A stretch of DNA of 59,644 nucleotides from Pseudodesulfovibrio sp. JC047 (GTDB taxonomy: Bacteria; Desulfobacterota; Desulfovibrionia; Desulfovibrionales; Desulfovibrionaceae): assembly GCF_010468615.1 (NCBI RefSeq), contig NZ_WUEH01000024.1:1-59644 (forward strand), in the 5' to 3' direction. A program made the position numbers and the translations under genes. Positions 1-8,257 of the stretch are shown in pieces; position 1 is the stretch's first letter; each line of letters opens with the position of its first letter. The notes below the pieces were generated by a model. That model saw nothing but the letters and a program-made list of their open reading frames with translations, did not search any database and was not told the DNA's origin.

Positions 1-260
1 CCATCAGGGCCATATCAAGAGTATAGGCCGAATATATGACAGCATTCGATTCTGCGTTGCCAACAAAAAAAGCACTTGCCAAATGGGCGGGTCCATATAT
101 GTCTCCTTATTTGTCGATAAACGAGATAAGCCCCATTAACAGGGCATAATCATGGGGGTTTCTTCTCTTGGGAAATATGCTAAGTCACGATGACGTACAG
201 ATGCTTTGAAGAATGCCCAGCGTGCACAGAATGGTGTATATTTGAAAGAGAGGAGAGGGT

Positions 261-1526
261 GTGATGATGCGTGATACTCCCGAGGACGTTCAGGAACAAA
301 AACAGTTGCTGATTGTCAAACAGCCGATTTTTGACCGAAACAAGTCGGTCTGGGGGTATAGATTCCTCGTCAATCACGTCCAGGAGGACGGGAATATCGC
401 TGGTGAGCGCAGTGATCTTGAGTTGGTGACGGAACAGCTGGCGTCCATTTTTGCCTATAGAGAGAGTGGGGCGACAGAAATTTTTTTTGTGCTTTCAGTC
501 AAGGATGAGACGCCGCTCGAACAAACTGCTTTTCCATTGAATTTAGCAAATTGTGTATTAAGCATGAGTGGTGAGGCCGTGAATCTCCGGCAATGTTCTC
601 ATTTGGCCGATCTTGTTCGAGAACGCGGTGGGCTGTTGGCCGCTGAGGCGGATGATCCTTCGGACGTGTTGGAAGTGGTCCTGAAACAGTGTGATGTGGT
701 TAAGGTCTCCATGGCCGGCAAAAATCCAGCTGAAATCGTGACGCTTTGTCAGAAATTCAAAGGGTGCTCAGGCAAATTGATGGCCGCCAATGTTGAGAAT
801 TGGGAAACCTACGAAGGTGCCCGTGCTCTTGGTTTTCAATATTTTCAGGGATCGTTTTTTGGTATGCCCGAAGTCAAGGCAGCCAAGGTGCTCCAGTCCA
901 CATCTGTTGCCAAATTGCAATTGTTGAAGGCCTTGAATAGTCCTGACTGCGGCATGGATGAGCTTGCTTCGATTATCGCGTCTGATATTTCCTTGAGTTA
1001 TCGAATCCTTCGGTACATCAATTCAGCCTCTTTCGGGTTTCAGACCCAGATCAAGTCCATCCAGCAGGCCGTGACATTGCTTGGTTTGAAAGAATTGAAG
1101 CATTGGTGCACGGTGGTGGTCATGACAGATATCGATTCCACCCCCAAGGGCGAAGAGGTCGCGTATACGGCATTACTTCGGGCGCGATTCCTTTCTCGAT
1201 TTGCCGAATTGAGCACGACGGTTACCCCGTCGCCTGATTCCATGTTCATGTTGGGGCTATTTTCCAAATTGGACGCACTCCTTTCGTTTCCCATGGAGCA
1301 GGCGCTTGAAAATGTTTCCCTGGATACAAATCTCATGGATGGTTTATGCGGTGTTCCCAATGAGTATAACACGCTAACCCGTATGATGGAGTCCATTGAA
1401 GCTGGGGATTGCTCAGAGGCCAGCAAGGTCTTGAAACAGTATGCCGTCAACTGTGTGGAAATGGCTGCGGAATACATGAAGGCCGCCACATGGACATCGC
1501 AGCAATTGAGTGAAATGCAGCAATGA
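261..1526 (+). CDS. EAL-like/HDOD domain signalling protein
   Basis: A 421-residue protein of the YuxH-like EAL-HDOD type. Residues about 15-205 resemble an EAL fold (opening LIVKQPIFDRNKSVWGYRFL), but GYRFLV stands where the catalytic Glu-Ala-Leu would be, so cyclic-di-GMP hydrolysis is unlikely. Residues about 210-410 form an HDOD domain (DISLSYRILRYINSASFGF, then IQQAVTLLGLKELKHW). HDOD proteins act in bacterial signalling and lack the metal ligands of true HD hydrolases. The start is GTG 261 or one of two ATGs directly after it (264, 267), behind AGGAG at 251-255. It is monocistronic and ends at a terminator shared with cimA. The partner and output are not visible from sequence. Confidence 0.85.
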   Translation: MMMRDTPEDVQEQKQLLIVKQPIFDRNKSVWGYRFLVNHVQEDGNIAGERSDLELVTEQLASIFAYRESGATEIFFVLSVKDETPLEQTAFPLNLANCVLSMSGEAVNLRQCSHLADLVRERGGLLAAEADDPSDVLEVVLKQCDVVKVSMAGKNPAEIVTLCQKFKGCSGKLMAANVENWETYEGARALGFQYFQGSFFGMPEVKAAKVLQSTSVAKLQLLKALNSPDCGMDELASIIASDISLSYRILRYINSASFGFQTQIKSIQQAVTLLGLKELKHWCTVVVMTDIDSTPKGEEVAYTALLRARFLSRFAELSTTVTPSPDSMFMLGLFSKLDALLSFPMEQALENVSLDTNLMDGLCGVPNEYNTLTRMMESIEAGDCSEASKVLKQYAVNCVEMAAEYMKAATWTSQQLSEMQQ

Positions 1527-1546
1527 GATCTCTTGCAAATGATGTA

Positions 1547-1581
1547 AAAAAAACCGGAATACATCGTATTCCGGTTTTTTT
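1547..1581. terminator. Bidirectional intrinsic terminator
   Basis: An A-rich/T-rich stem around CCGGAATA/TATTCCGG with a 5-nt loop (CATCG), flanked by A and T tracts on both sides. It lies between the convergent HDOD gene and cimA and can serve both. Confidence 0.85.
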
Positions 1582-1600
1582 ATTTTTGAATGGCGACAAG

Positions 1601-3202
1601 TTACAGTGTATTGGCTCGTTTTGTGTCGTCTTTGAAGAGCTTGTAGTTGATGGCATCGACCACGGCCTGCCAACTGGCTTCGATGATGTTGTGTGAGACA
1701 CCCATTGTCGTCCAGTGGGCATCTTGATCGCCGGTTTCAACGAGCACTCGGACAAAGGATGCGGTGCCGCCGGTGTCTCGCACTGCACCTGATAATACGC
1801 GGACCTTGAAGTCGAGGAGACGAATGGTTGAAAGTTCCGGATAGAATCGTTCCAGTCCTTTTCGCAGCGCACGGTCAAGGGCGTTGACCGGTCCCATGCC
1901 GGTGGCAGCGGTGTGTTCCTGCTGGCCTTTGACTTCTACGATGACCGTGGCTTCAGTGAATGGTTCTGGGTCTTCTTCCCGTTTGGCATCGACCACAAAG
2001 AAGTTTTTGAAATGGAAATAATCGAGCGGTTGTCCCAATGCCTCCTGAAGGAGTAATTCAAAGGAGGCATCCGCCACGGAATATTCATATCCCATGCTTT
2101 CACGCAATTTAAGTTCCTTGAGCAGGCGATCGACAGTGGGGTCGTGTTTGCCCAGATCATAGCCCAGTTCTTTGGCCTTGAAGAGGATATTCGATTTCCC
2201 TGCCTGATCCGAGAGCAGAACGCGCTGGACATTCCCTACGGTTTTTGGAGGGATGTGTTCATATGTTTTGGAATCTTTCAGGATGGCGGAAACATGGATG
2301 CCCCCTTTGTGCGCAAAGGCCGAAGCCCCGACAAAAGGTTGGCGCATGAAAGGCCGAAGATTTGCTGTTTCGCTGACGAAATGGGACGTATTCAAGAGTC
2401 TTGGAAGATTGGCTTTACCAATGGTGTCAATACCCATTTTCAATTCGAGATTGGGGATGACCGAACAGAGATTGGCGTTGCCGCACCGTTCGCCATAGCC
2501 ATTGACTGTCCCTTGAATCTGAGTGGCTCCTTGCCGGACGGCCTCAAGCGAGTTGGCAACAGCGACTTCTGAATCATTGTGCGCATGAATGCCCAGTTGC
2601 GCTTCGGGAATGACCGTTTTGAGTGCCTGCATGGCTTCGGCTATTTCGGAGGGAAGGGAACCGCCGTTGGTATCGCAGAGAATCAAGCGCGCGGCACCGG
2701 CTTCATGAGCGGCTTGGACTGCTTGAAGTGCGTATTCCGGATTGTGTTTGAAACCATCGAAAAAGTGTTCGGCATCAAAGATGACTTCATCCACTCGTTT
2801 GTTCAGATAACTGACGCTGTTGGCAATGAGTTCGAGATTACGTTCGAGAGAGATACCAAGGGCTGTGGTGGCGTGTAGGTCCCAGGTTTTGCCGAAGATC
2901 GTGATGACGGAGGTGTTTGCGGCGAGCAGGTTGGAAAGATTCGGGTCTTTTTCCGGGGTGGTCTTGGCAAAATGGGTGGAACCAAAGGCGGTCAGCTTGG
3001 CGTTCTCCCATGTATGTCCCTTGATTCTTTCAAAGAATCTCTGGTCCGTGGGGTTGGCGCCTGGCCAACCCCCTTCGATGTACTGTATACCCAGCTCATC
3101 CAGCTTGTGAGCGATGCGGATTTTGTCTTGTGTGGTGAGATTCAGTTCCTCTGCTTGTGCCCCGTCTCGTAAAGTCGTGTCATATATTGTTACGTGTCTC
3201 AT
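1601..3202 (-). CDS. cimA: (R)-citramalate synthase
   Basis: Condenses pyruvate with acetyl-CoA to (R)-citramalate, the first step of the threonine-independent route to 2-oxobutyrate and isoleucine. The 533-residue length matches the long CimA family rather than 2-isopropylmalate synthase of the short type. Visible motifs are DTTLRDGAQ at residues 8-16 (metal and substrate site of the HMGL-like TIM barrel), GIHAHND in the middle of the barrel, and NGYGERCGNANL. The C-terminal part from about residue 390 is a LeuA-type allosteric domain, which suggests isoleucine feedback. It starts just 3 nt after lysC, as the last gene of a minus-strand cluster. Homocitrate synthase is a less likely reading. 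Confidence 0.93.
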   Translation of the reverse strand: MRHVTIYDTTLRDGAQAEELNLTTQDKIRIAHKLDELGIQYIEGGWPGANPTDQRFFERIKGHTWENAKLTAFGSTHFAKTTPEKDPNLSNLLAANTSVITIFGKTWDLHATTALGISLERNLELIANSVSYLNKRVDEVIFDAEHFFDGFKHNPEYALQAVQAAHEAGAARLILCDTNGGSLPSEIAEAMQALKTVIPEAQLGIHAHNDSEVAVANSLEAVRQGATQIQGTVNGYGERCGNANLCSVIPNLELKMGIDTIGKANLPRLLNTSHFVSETANLRPFMRQPFVGASAFAHKGGIHVSAILKDSKTYEHIPPKTVGNVQRVLLSDQAGKSNILFKAKELGYDLGKHDPTVDRLLKELKLRESMGYEYSVADASFELLLQEALGQPLDYFHFKNFFVVDAKREEDPEPFTEATVIVEVKGQQEHTAATGMGPVNALDRALRKGLERFYPELSTIRLLDFKVRVLSGAVRDTGGTASFVRVLVETGDQDAHWTTMGVSHNIIEASWQAVVDAINYKLFKDDTKRANTL

Positions 3203-3205
3203 GTG

Positions 3206-3697
3206 TTACTCTGTATGTTTGCCTTCTTCCAGGTTGAAGGCTTTGTGGAGTGTGCGTACAGCCAGTTCGGTGTACTTGTCGTCGATCAGGCAGGTGACCT
3301 TGATCTCGGATGTGCTTATCATCAGGATATTGACGTTCTCATCGGCAAGCGCTTGGAATGCCCGTGAGGCCACTCCGGAATGATTTCGCATGCCGACGCC
3401 GATAATCGAGATTTTTGAGACATTGAGGTTGTGGGTGAGTTCTTCGAAGCCGATTTCGTATTGGAGCTTGGACAGCGTCTTTATGGTCATGTCCACATCT
3501 GAACGGGGAACAGTGAATGTCATGTCGGTCAAGCCGTCTTTACTCGGATTCTGGACGATCATGTCAACCAGAATTTTCTTGTCTGCCAGGGGAGAGAATA
3601 TTTGTGCGGACACGCCCGGATGGTCGTGGACATGGACCAGTGTAATCTGGGCCTGATCTTTGTCATAAGCGATCCCGGAAACGAGAACGGATTCCAT
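3206..3697 (-). CDS. lysC: Probable aspartokinase beta subunit from an internal lysC start
   Basis: An in-frame ATG at codon 247 of lysC (MESVLVSGIAYD) is preceded by a perfect AGGAGG (plus-strand 3706-3711) with 8 nt spacing. The product would be the C-terminal 163 residues, carrying only the ACT domains. Bacillus subtilis aspartokinase II and Corynebacterium aspartokinase are known to make such a beta subunit from an in-frame internal start and to form alpha2beta2 enzymes; from memory the Bacillus beta subunit is also about 163 residues. The internal Shine-Dalgarno is seen directly; its use is inferred. Confidence 0.6.
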   Translation of the reverse strand: MESVLVSGIAYDKDQAQITLVHVHDHPGVSAQIFSPLADKKILVDMIVQNPSKDGLTDMTFTVPRSDVDMTIKTLSKLQYEIGFEELTHNLNVSKISIIGVGMRNHSGVASRAFQALADENVNILMISTSEIKVTCLIDDKYTELAVRTLHKAFNLEEGKHTE

Positions 3698-4435
3698 ATT
3701 TTCATCCTCCTGAGTGACTATAGTGCCCGGTTCGTCTGAAAAAGTAGAGCGGACATGGACGGTTACATTATATTTTTTGGCAAATTCCACGGAACGGATC
3801 TGAAGGACCTTGGCACCCATGCTGGCCATTTCCAGCATTTCATCATAGGCGACTTTGTCGATTTTTCGCGCATCCGTACACATGTTGGGGTCGGTAGTGA
3901 AAACACCCGGCACATCGGTATAAATTTCGCAGACATCAGCATCCAGAGCCGCAGCCAGCGCGACTGCAGAGGTGTCCGAGCCGCCTCGTCCGAGCGTGGT
4001 AATGCGTTTGTTTGCAGTACAACCTTGGAACCCGGCAATGACGAGGATGTCGTACTCTTGGAGCAGTTCTTCGAGTTCCTCGGCGTCAATGGCTTCAATT
4101 CGGGCTTTGCCGTGCGCTTCGTTTGTTTTGACCGGAGCCTGAAAGCCCAGAACAGAGCGACATTTGACGCCCTGTTGCTTGAGTAGCATGGCAAACAATG
4201 AGGTTGAGACCTGTTCACCGGTCGAGACCAGCGAATCAACTTCAGCGGGGTCAGGGGTGTCGGTCCACTCTTTGGCAAGGGCGAGGAGTCTGTTGGTTTC
4301 TCCGGACATGGCCGAAAGAACCACGATGACCTTGTTGCCTTCCCGATAGGGGCGAAGGACTTTTTGCATGACTTGACGTTGACATTCCAGGTTGCGGACT
4401 GACGTTCCGCCAAATTTTTGTACGACGATGTTCAT
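3206..4435 (-). CDS. lysC: Aspartate kinase, monofunctional, with two ACT domains
   Basis: Phosphorylates aspartate at the head of lysine, threonine and methionine synthesis. The start at 4435 gives MNIVVQKFGGTSV, the usual N-terminus; an upstream in-frame extension would run back into tsaE and lacks family similarity. The protein is 409 residues: an amino-acid kinase domain (KFGGTSV at 7-13, GRGGSDTSA, YTDVPGVFTTDP) followed by tandem ACT domains that bind the feedback effector. The length matches the Bacillus/Corynebacterium alpha-subunit type. A strong internal ribosome site for a beta subunit lies inside the gene and is listed separately. It is 19 nt downstream of tsaE. Confidence 0.95.
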   Translation of the reverse strand: MNIVVQKFGGTSVRNLECQRQVMQKVLRPYREGNKVIVVLSAMSGETNRLLALAKEWTDTPDPAEVDSLVSTGEQVSTSLFAMLLKQQGVKCRSVLGFQAPVKTNEAHGKARIEAIDAEELEELLQEYDILVIAGFQGCTANKRITTLGRGGSDTSAVALAAALDADVCEIYTDVPGVFTTDPNMCTDARKIDKVAYDEMLEMASMGAKVLQIRSVEFAKKYNVTVHVRSTFSDEPGTIVTQEDENMESVLVSGIAYDKDQAQITLVHVHDHPGVSAQIFSPLADKKILVDMIVQNPSKDGLTDMTFTVPRSDVDMTIKTLSKLQYEIGFEELTHNLNVSKISIIGVGMRNHSGVASRAFQALADENVNILMISTSEIKVTCLIDDKYTELAVRTLHKAFNLEEGKHTE

Positions 4436-4454
4436 GATGCGTTCTGCTTTGTCT

Positions 4455-4940
4455 TTAGTGCTGTTCGTGTTCCTGTGCCACGGATTCGACAAGTGTTCGT
4501 GTCGTTTCTCCGACTGCCTGGAGTGTCAGATCCCGTCCTTTTTCTGAAGGGGACCAACGCAACAGGAGCGCTTCACTGGGCCAGAGTTCACGGTCAAGAA
4601 ATTGAATCCATTCAATGATCGTAACGGTTTCCGTCTCCTCCAACTGCTCAAAGAGCGCGTCATCCGGAGGCATTCCTTCCAATCTGTACAAATCAAAATG
4701 TGCCACGGGTGGTGTGGTGGGGTACAGATTGAATATATTGAAGCTCGGGCTGGACACTTCGGCCATTTCCGAGCCTGGCAAGGATTCGACAAACCCTCTC
4801 ACCAGCGTGGTTTTGCCTGAACCGAGGTCGCCTTGCAAGAGCAATGACGGCGGGGTGGGCATTTTTTTTACGCAGTGAGCCAGAAATCGACCCAAGGCAA
4901 GGGTGGCTTCCAAGTCGGGAAGGTGCAGTTGTACGTCCAT
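4455..4940 (-). CDS. tsaE: tRNA threonylcarbamoyladenosine biosynthesis ATPase TsaE
   Basis: P-loop ATPase that works with TsaB and TsaD to install t6A37 on ANN-decoding tRNAs. The 161 residues carry a Walker A motif, GDLGSGKTTL, near residue 38, the switch-like SPSFNIFNLY, the HFDLYRL strand and an EW pair (IIEWIQFL), all typical of the family. Length is normal. It lies between the CBS gene (13 nt upstream) and lysC (19 nt downstream) in the same minus-strand cluster, so co-transcription is likely. Confidence 0.92.
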   Translation of the reverse strand: MDVQLHLPDLEATLALGRFLAHCVKKMPTPPSLLLQGDLGSGKTTLVRGFVESLPGSEMAEVSSPSFNIFNLYPTTPPVAHFDLYRLEGMPPDDALFEQLEETETVTIIEWIQFLDRELWPSEALLLRWSPSEKGRDLTLQAVGETTRTLVESVAQEHEQH

Positions 4941-4953
4941 GAAAATCCTTCGA

Positions 4954-5403
4954 CTATGCTTTCAAGAGGGTTTTCAAAACGTCTTCTTTGCCGACCACAC
5001 CAACGAGAGCCTCATTCTCAACGACTGGCAATGTGAACAATTTCTGATTTGCCATGACAGTCGCGATATCCTCAAGGGAGGTTTCTGGCGAAATTACGGT
5101 CGGGTCGTGTGTCATGGCTTCGGCGACCGTCACCGCTGACATTTTGCTCATTTCGCGTTCGAGATCTTCATGTGAAGAAATGGGGAATACGCCATCGAGC
5201 AGGGTGAAAAAGGACGGCATGGTTATTTTTTTCTGTTGGACGACAAGGTCCGCCTGACACAGGATGCCGACAACCGTTTCTTCTTCGAGGACTGGTGCGC
5301 CGTTGATTTTGTGTGTCAGCAATGTTTGGGCGGCGGTGGTGATATCGGTATCCGGTGTCAATGTAATGCAATCAGTGGTCATGATGTCTTGAGCTGTCAA
5401 CAT
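4954..5403 (-). CDS. Tandem CBS-domain protein
   Basis: A 149-residue protein made almost entirely of two CBS domains: residues about 1-58 (AQDIMTTDCITLTPDTDI, then GILCQADLV) and about 90-147 (VAEAMTHDPTVISPETSLED, then GVVGKEDVLKTLL). CBS pairs bind adenine nucleotides and act as energy sensors, usually attached to another enzyme or acting in trans. No catalytic domain is present. Its start codon overlaps the end of nnr by 7 nt, so the two are probably translationally coupled. The partner cannot be told from sequence. Confidence 0.85.
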   Translation of the reverse strand: MLTAQDIMTTDCITLTPDTDITTAAQTLLTHKINGAPVLEEETVVGILCQADLVVQQKKITMPSFFTLLDGVFPISSHEDLEREMSKMSAVTVAEAMTHDPTVISPETSLEDIATVMANQKLFTLPVVENEALVGVVGKEDVLKTLLKA

Positions 5404-6947
5404 GGTTGATCTCCTGGGTGTTTTGTCGTTGCCACGGTCGGCAACATGTGGGCAATTTCTGAAGCGAGATTGCCACGCATGGGAAATTCTTCATTCAATG
5501 CGCTGCCTGCCAGCCCATGCCAGTAGACACCGAGACAGGCTGCCTGAATTGGGGCAAGGCCTTGGGCCATAAGTGAACCGATGACGCCGGACAGGACGTC
5601 TCCCGAGCCGCCAACGGCCAGATTGGGTTCTGAAAACGGGCTGAGGCAGGTCAGATCACTATCCGATACCACGGTTCCGGCTCCTTTGAGAACCAGAGTG
5701 GCGTCCGAAAGGTGTGAAAAAGTTCGGACGGCCTGCATTCGATCGGCCTGAATTTTTGCTGATGATGTGGTGAGCAATCGGGCCATTTCTCCCGGATGCG
5801 GCGTCAGTACGGTTTGTTCCGGCAGGACATCAAGCAGGTCCATGGATTGGGCGAGCGCAAACAGTGCATCCGCATCCAGAATGATTGGTTGTGTGCATTC
5901 ACGAATGAACGCGGCAATAAAGGCCTGAGTTTCCGTGTCTCTGCCAATTCCCGGTCCTAGAATAACCGCATCGAAACGCGATAATTCGTTGAGCACCAGA
6001 TGAGCCAGAGACGGTTTCCATGTCGATCCTTCGCCCAGTGGGAGCGTCATGATGTCAGGAGATCCTGCCTTGATGGCATCGGCTACCCCTCCGGGACAGC
6101 CAATGGTGACGAGTCCGGCTCCACTTCGGAGTGCTCCGAGGCCCGCAAGATGAGGTGCGCCTGTCAATCCGGCACTGCCTCCAAGAATCAGGACATGGCC
6201 CGCTTTTCCTTTGTGCATGGTCGGTGAAACGTGGGGAATCAGGTGCATGATTTCTCTGGTAATGAGATGATGATCCACACCGTGTTTATTTTGTATTTTC
6301 AGGGGAATACCGATGGGACAAACGTGAATGGTGCCGGTATATTGATCGGCTTCGGGCATAACCAGTCCAAGCTTCGGGGCTTCGAAGGTCGCTGTTGCAT
6401 CGGCCATGACCGCGATCGGTTGGGCCGAGCCACTCAAGCCGTTCAAGCCGGAAGGGATATCGACGGCCAGCACAAAGGCCTGATGGCCGAGCCGGTTTAT
6501 GGTTTGAATCAGGGTTTGATACGCTGGCCGCAGGTCTCCCGAGAATCCGGTGCCCAGCAATGCGTCGATGATGATGTCCGGCTGCGGAAGGGTGTCCAGC
6601 GAGACATCGGAAAGATGCGTGAGCGGGATATCGAGTTTATTTGCCCACGACAGGTTGATGCCGGTTTCGCCAGTATAGTCCTTTTGGGGCTTTGTGTGAA
6701 AGACGGTTACATTTGCTCCCAGATCATGGAGGTGTCTGGCTATGGCGAGTCCGTCGCCGCCATTATTCCCTGAGCCGACAAAGCAGAATACGTCTGAAGC
6801 TGCCACGGAACCATATTCTTCAAGAATGACATTGACGGCCTCATGACTGGCGGTTTCCATGAGGGTGATGCCGGGAATACCAATGGAATTGATGGTTTCG
6901 TGATCCCAGATACTCATTTCAGTCGGTGTGGGAAGTGGCAACAGCAT
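5397..6947 (-). CDS. nnr: Bifunctional NAD(P)H-hydrate epimerase/dehydratase
   Basis: Repairs damaged NADH and NADPH hydrates. The 516 residues fuse an N-terminal epimerase (YjeF_N; GSGNNGGDGLAIARHL near residue 58, DALLGTGFSG) to a C-terminal ADP/ATP-dependent dehydratase (GPGIGRDTE, LDADAL, TPHPGEMARLL, GSGDVLSGVIGSL). This is the usual length of the fused enzyme. The start at 6947 has GGAG 5 nt upstream. It lies between acpS and the CBS gene; pdxJ-acpS-nnr is a common order in proteobacteria. The E. coli homologue was long called YjeF. Confidence 0.93.
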   Translation of the reverse strand: MLLPLPTPTEMSIWDHETINSIGIPGITLMETASHEAVNVILEEYGSVAASDVFCFVGSGNNGGDGLAIARHLHDLGANVTVFHTKPQKDYTGETGINLSWANKLDIPLTHLSDVSLDTLPQPDIIIDALLGTGFSGDLRPAYQTLIQTINRLGHQAFVLAVDIPSGLNGLSGSAQPIAVMADATATFEAPKLGLVMPEADQYTGTIHVCPIGIPLKIQNKHGVDHHLITREIMHLIPHVSPTMHKGKAGHVLILGGSAGLTGAPHLAGLGALRSGAGLVTIGCPGGVADAIKAGSPDIMTLPLGEGSTWKPSLAHLVLNELSRFDAVILGPGIGRDTETQAFIAAFIRECTQPIILDADALFALAQSMDLLDVLPEQTVLTPHPGEMARLLTTSSAKIQADRMQAVRTFSHLSDATLVLKGAGTVVSDSDLTCLSPFSEPNLAVGGSGDVLSGVIGSLMAQGLAPIQAACLGVYWHGLAGSALNEEFPMRGNLASEIAHMLPTVATTKHPGDQPC

Positions 6948-6974
6948 AGCGTCTCCAAAGAGATTGGTGTGAAT

Positions 6975-7349
6975 TTATCCTTCCAGTATCACGGTGGCAC
7001 CAGCCGTGTCACGGGAATGGGTCAAAGTGATGTGCGCCGCAGTGACACCCTGTCGTTTACACGCTTCAAGGCCCGTGTCCAGAAAGGCGATTTCCGGTTT
7101 GCCGCTCGGTGCATGAAGGATTTCAACACATTTGAAATGGATGCCTTGGGCGAATCCGGTTCCCAACGCCTTGACCGCAGCTTCTTTTCCGGCGAACAGC
7201 GCGGCCAGGCGTTTGGTTGGATGTGCGTGTGGCAATTGGTCGATTTCGCGGTCTGTCAGGATGCGGTGGGCAAATCTGAGGCCGTACCGTTCCCAGAGTC
7301 GTTCAATGCGGTCCAGTTCCGCGAGGTCCATACCAATACCTTTTATCAT
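6975..7349 (-). CDS. acpS: Holo-[acyl-carrier-protein] synthase
   Basis: Transfers 4'-phosphopantetheine from CoA to acyl carrier protein. The 124-residue length is typical. The N-terminus MIKGIGMDLAELDRI carries the Mg-binding Asp of the family, and FAGKEAAVKALGTG carries the catalytic KEA motif; ITLTHSRD is the conserved C-terminal strand. The start codon lies 2 nt after the pdxJ stop, so the genes are almost certainly translated from one message. Confidence 0.94.
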   Translation of the reverse strand: MIKGIGMDLAELDRIERLWERYGLRFAHRILTDREIDQLPHAHPTKRLAALFAGKEAAVKALGTGFAQGIHFKCVEILHAPSGKPEIAFLDTGLEACKRQGVTAAHITLTHSRDTAGATVILEG

Positions 7350-7351
7350 GG

Positions 7352-8077
7352 TTAATCCGCGAACGAGCGAACAAGTTGCGCCATGTCACGGACCGCTCGA
7401 TCAAGTCCGACATAGATGGCTTTGGCCATAATGGCATGGCCGATGGAATATTCCGTGATTCCAGGAACATCCTTGAAATTGAGAATGTTTCGGTAATTCA
7501 GGCCATGGCCGAGGTTGACTTTCAAGCCGATATCCTTGGCCAGAGCTATTCCCTTGAGGATTTTCTCAAGTTCCTTGTTCCGTGCGTTGATCTCTTTGGC
7601 ATCGGCATAGTGGCCAGTGTGAATTTCAATGAATTCTGCGCCAGTGGCTTGAGCTGCTTGAATCTGTTTGGGATCGGCGTCAATAAAGAGGCTCGCCCGA
7701 ATGCCTTTGGCATGAATAGGCTCAAGGAATTCTTTAAGTTCCTGTTCACGGCCGATGCAATCCAATCCGCCTTCGGTGGTGAGTTCCTGTCGTTTTTCGG
7801 GGACAAGGCAGACCATTTCCGGTTCGATTTTCAATGCGATGGATTGCATTTCTGCGGTGGCAGCCATTTCTAAGTGTAACCGAGTGTTGCAGGTTTGTTT
7901 GATGAGTTCCACGTCTCTATCTTGAATGTGACGACGATCTTCACGAAGATGGACAATGATTCCAGTTGCTCCGGCCATTTCCGCCATGTAGGCGGCGGTG
8001 ACGGGTTCTGGTTCAATACCTCTTCTGGCCTGACGCAGTGTGGCCACATGATCGACGTTGACAACGAGTACCGGCAT
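7352..8077 (-). CDS. pdxJ: Pyridoxine 5'-phosphate synthase
   Basis: Last step of de novo vitamin B6 synthesis: joins 3-amino-2-oxopropyl phosphate and 1-deoxyxylulose 5-phosphate to give pyridoxine 5'-phosphate. The start at 8077 gives [18 protein letters not shown], the exact family N-terminus, with GGAGG 8 nt upstream; an upstream in-frame ATG at 8170 would add 31 residues with no family support. The protein has 241 residues, with the barrel motifs [15 protein letters not shown] and [10 protein letters not shown]. It is the first gene of the minus-strand cluster running to cimA. Confidence 0.95.
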   Translation of the reverse strand: MPVLVVNVDHVATLRQARRGIEPEPVTAAYMAEMAGATGIIVHLREDRRHIQDRDVELIKQTCNTRLHLEMAATAEMQSIALKIEPEMVCLVPEKRQELTTEGGLDCIGREQELKEFLEPIHAKGIRASLFIDADPKQIQAAQATGAEFIEIHTGHYADAKEINARNKELEKILKGIALAKDIGLKVNLGHGLNYRNILNFKDVPGITEYSIGHAIMAKAIYVGLDRAVRDMAQLVRSFAD

Positions 8078-8182
8078 TCTTCTTTCCTCCGAACTGAGCA
8101 ATAAAGTGATATCTTCAAATATTAAGCCTTCTTCATTTGAATGGCAATAGTTGAGACAATGGGCTATCAAATTAGGATTCTC

Positions 8183-8212
8183 TTGACAGGAAAAAAGGCT
8201 TAGAGGTATCGA
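8183..8212 (+). promoter_or_regulatory. Probable sigma70 promoter of ugd
   Basis: TTGACA at 8183-8188, 18 nt, then TATCGA at 8207-8212, about 46 nt before the ugd start. The -35 box is perfect; the -10 box is only fair. Confidence 0.45.
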
Positions 8213-8257
8213 CTTGGCCTATTATTGATTTGAAATATCATCGGGAGCTGTCTTGCT

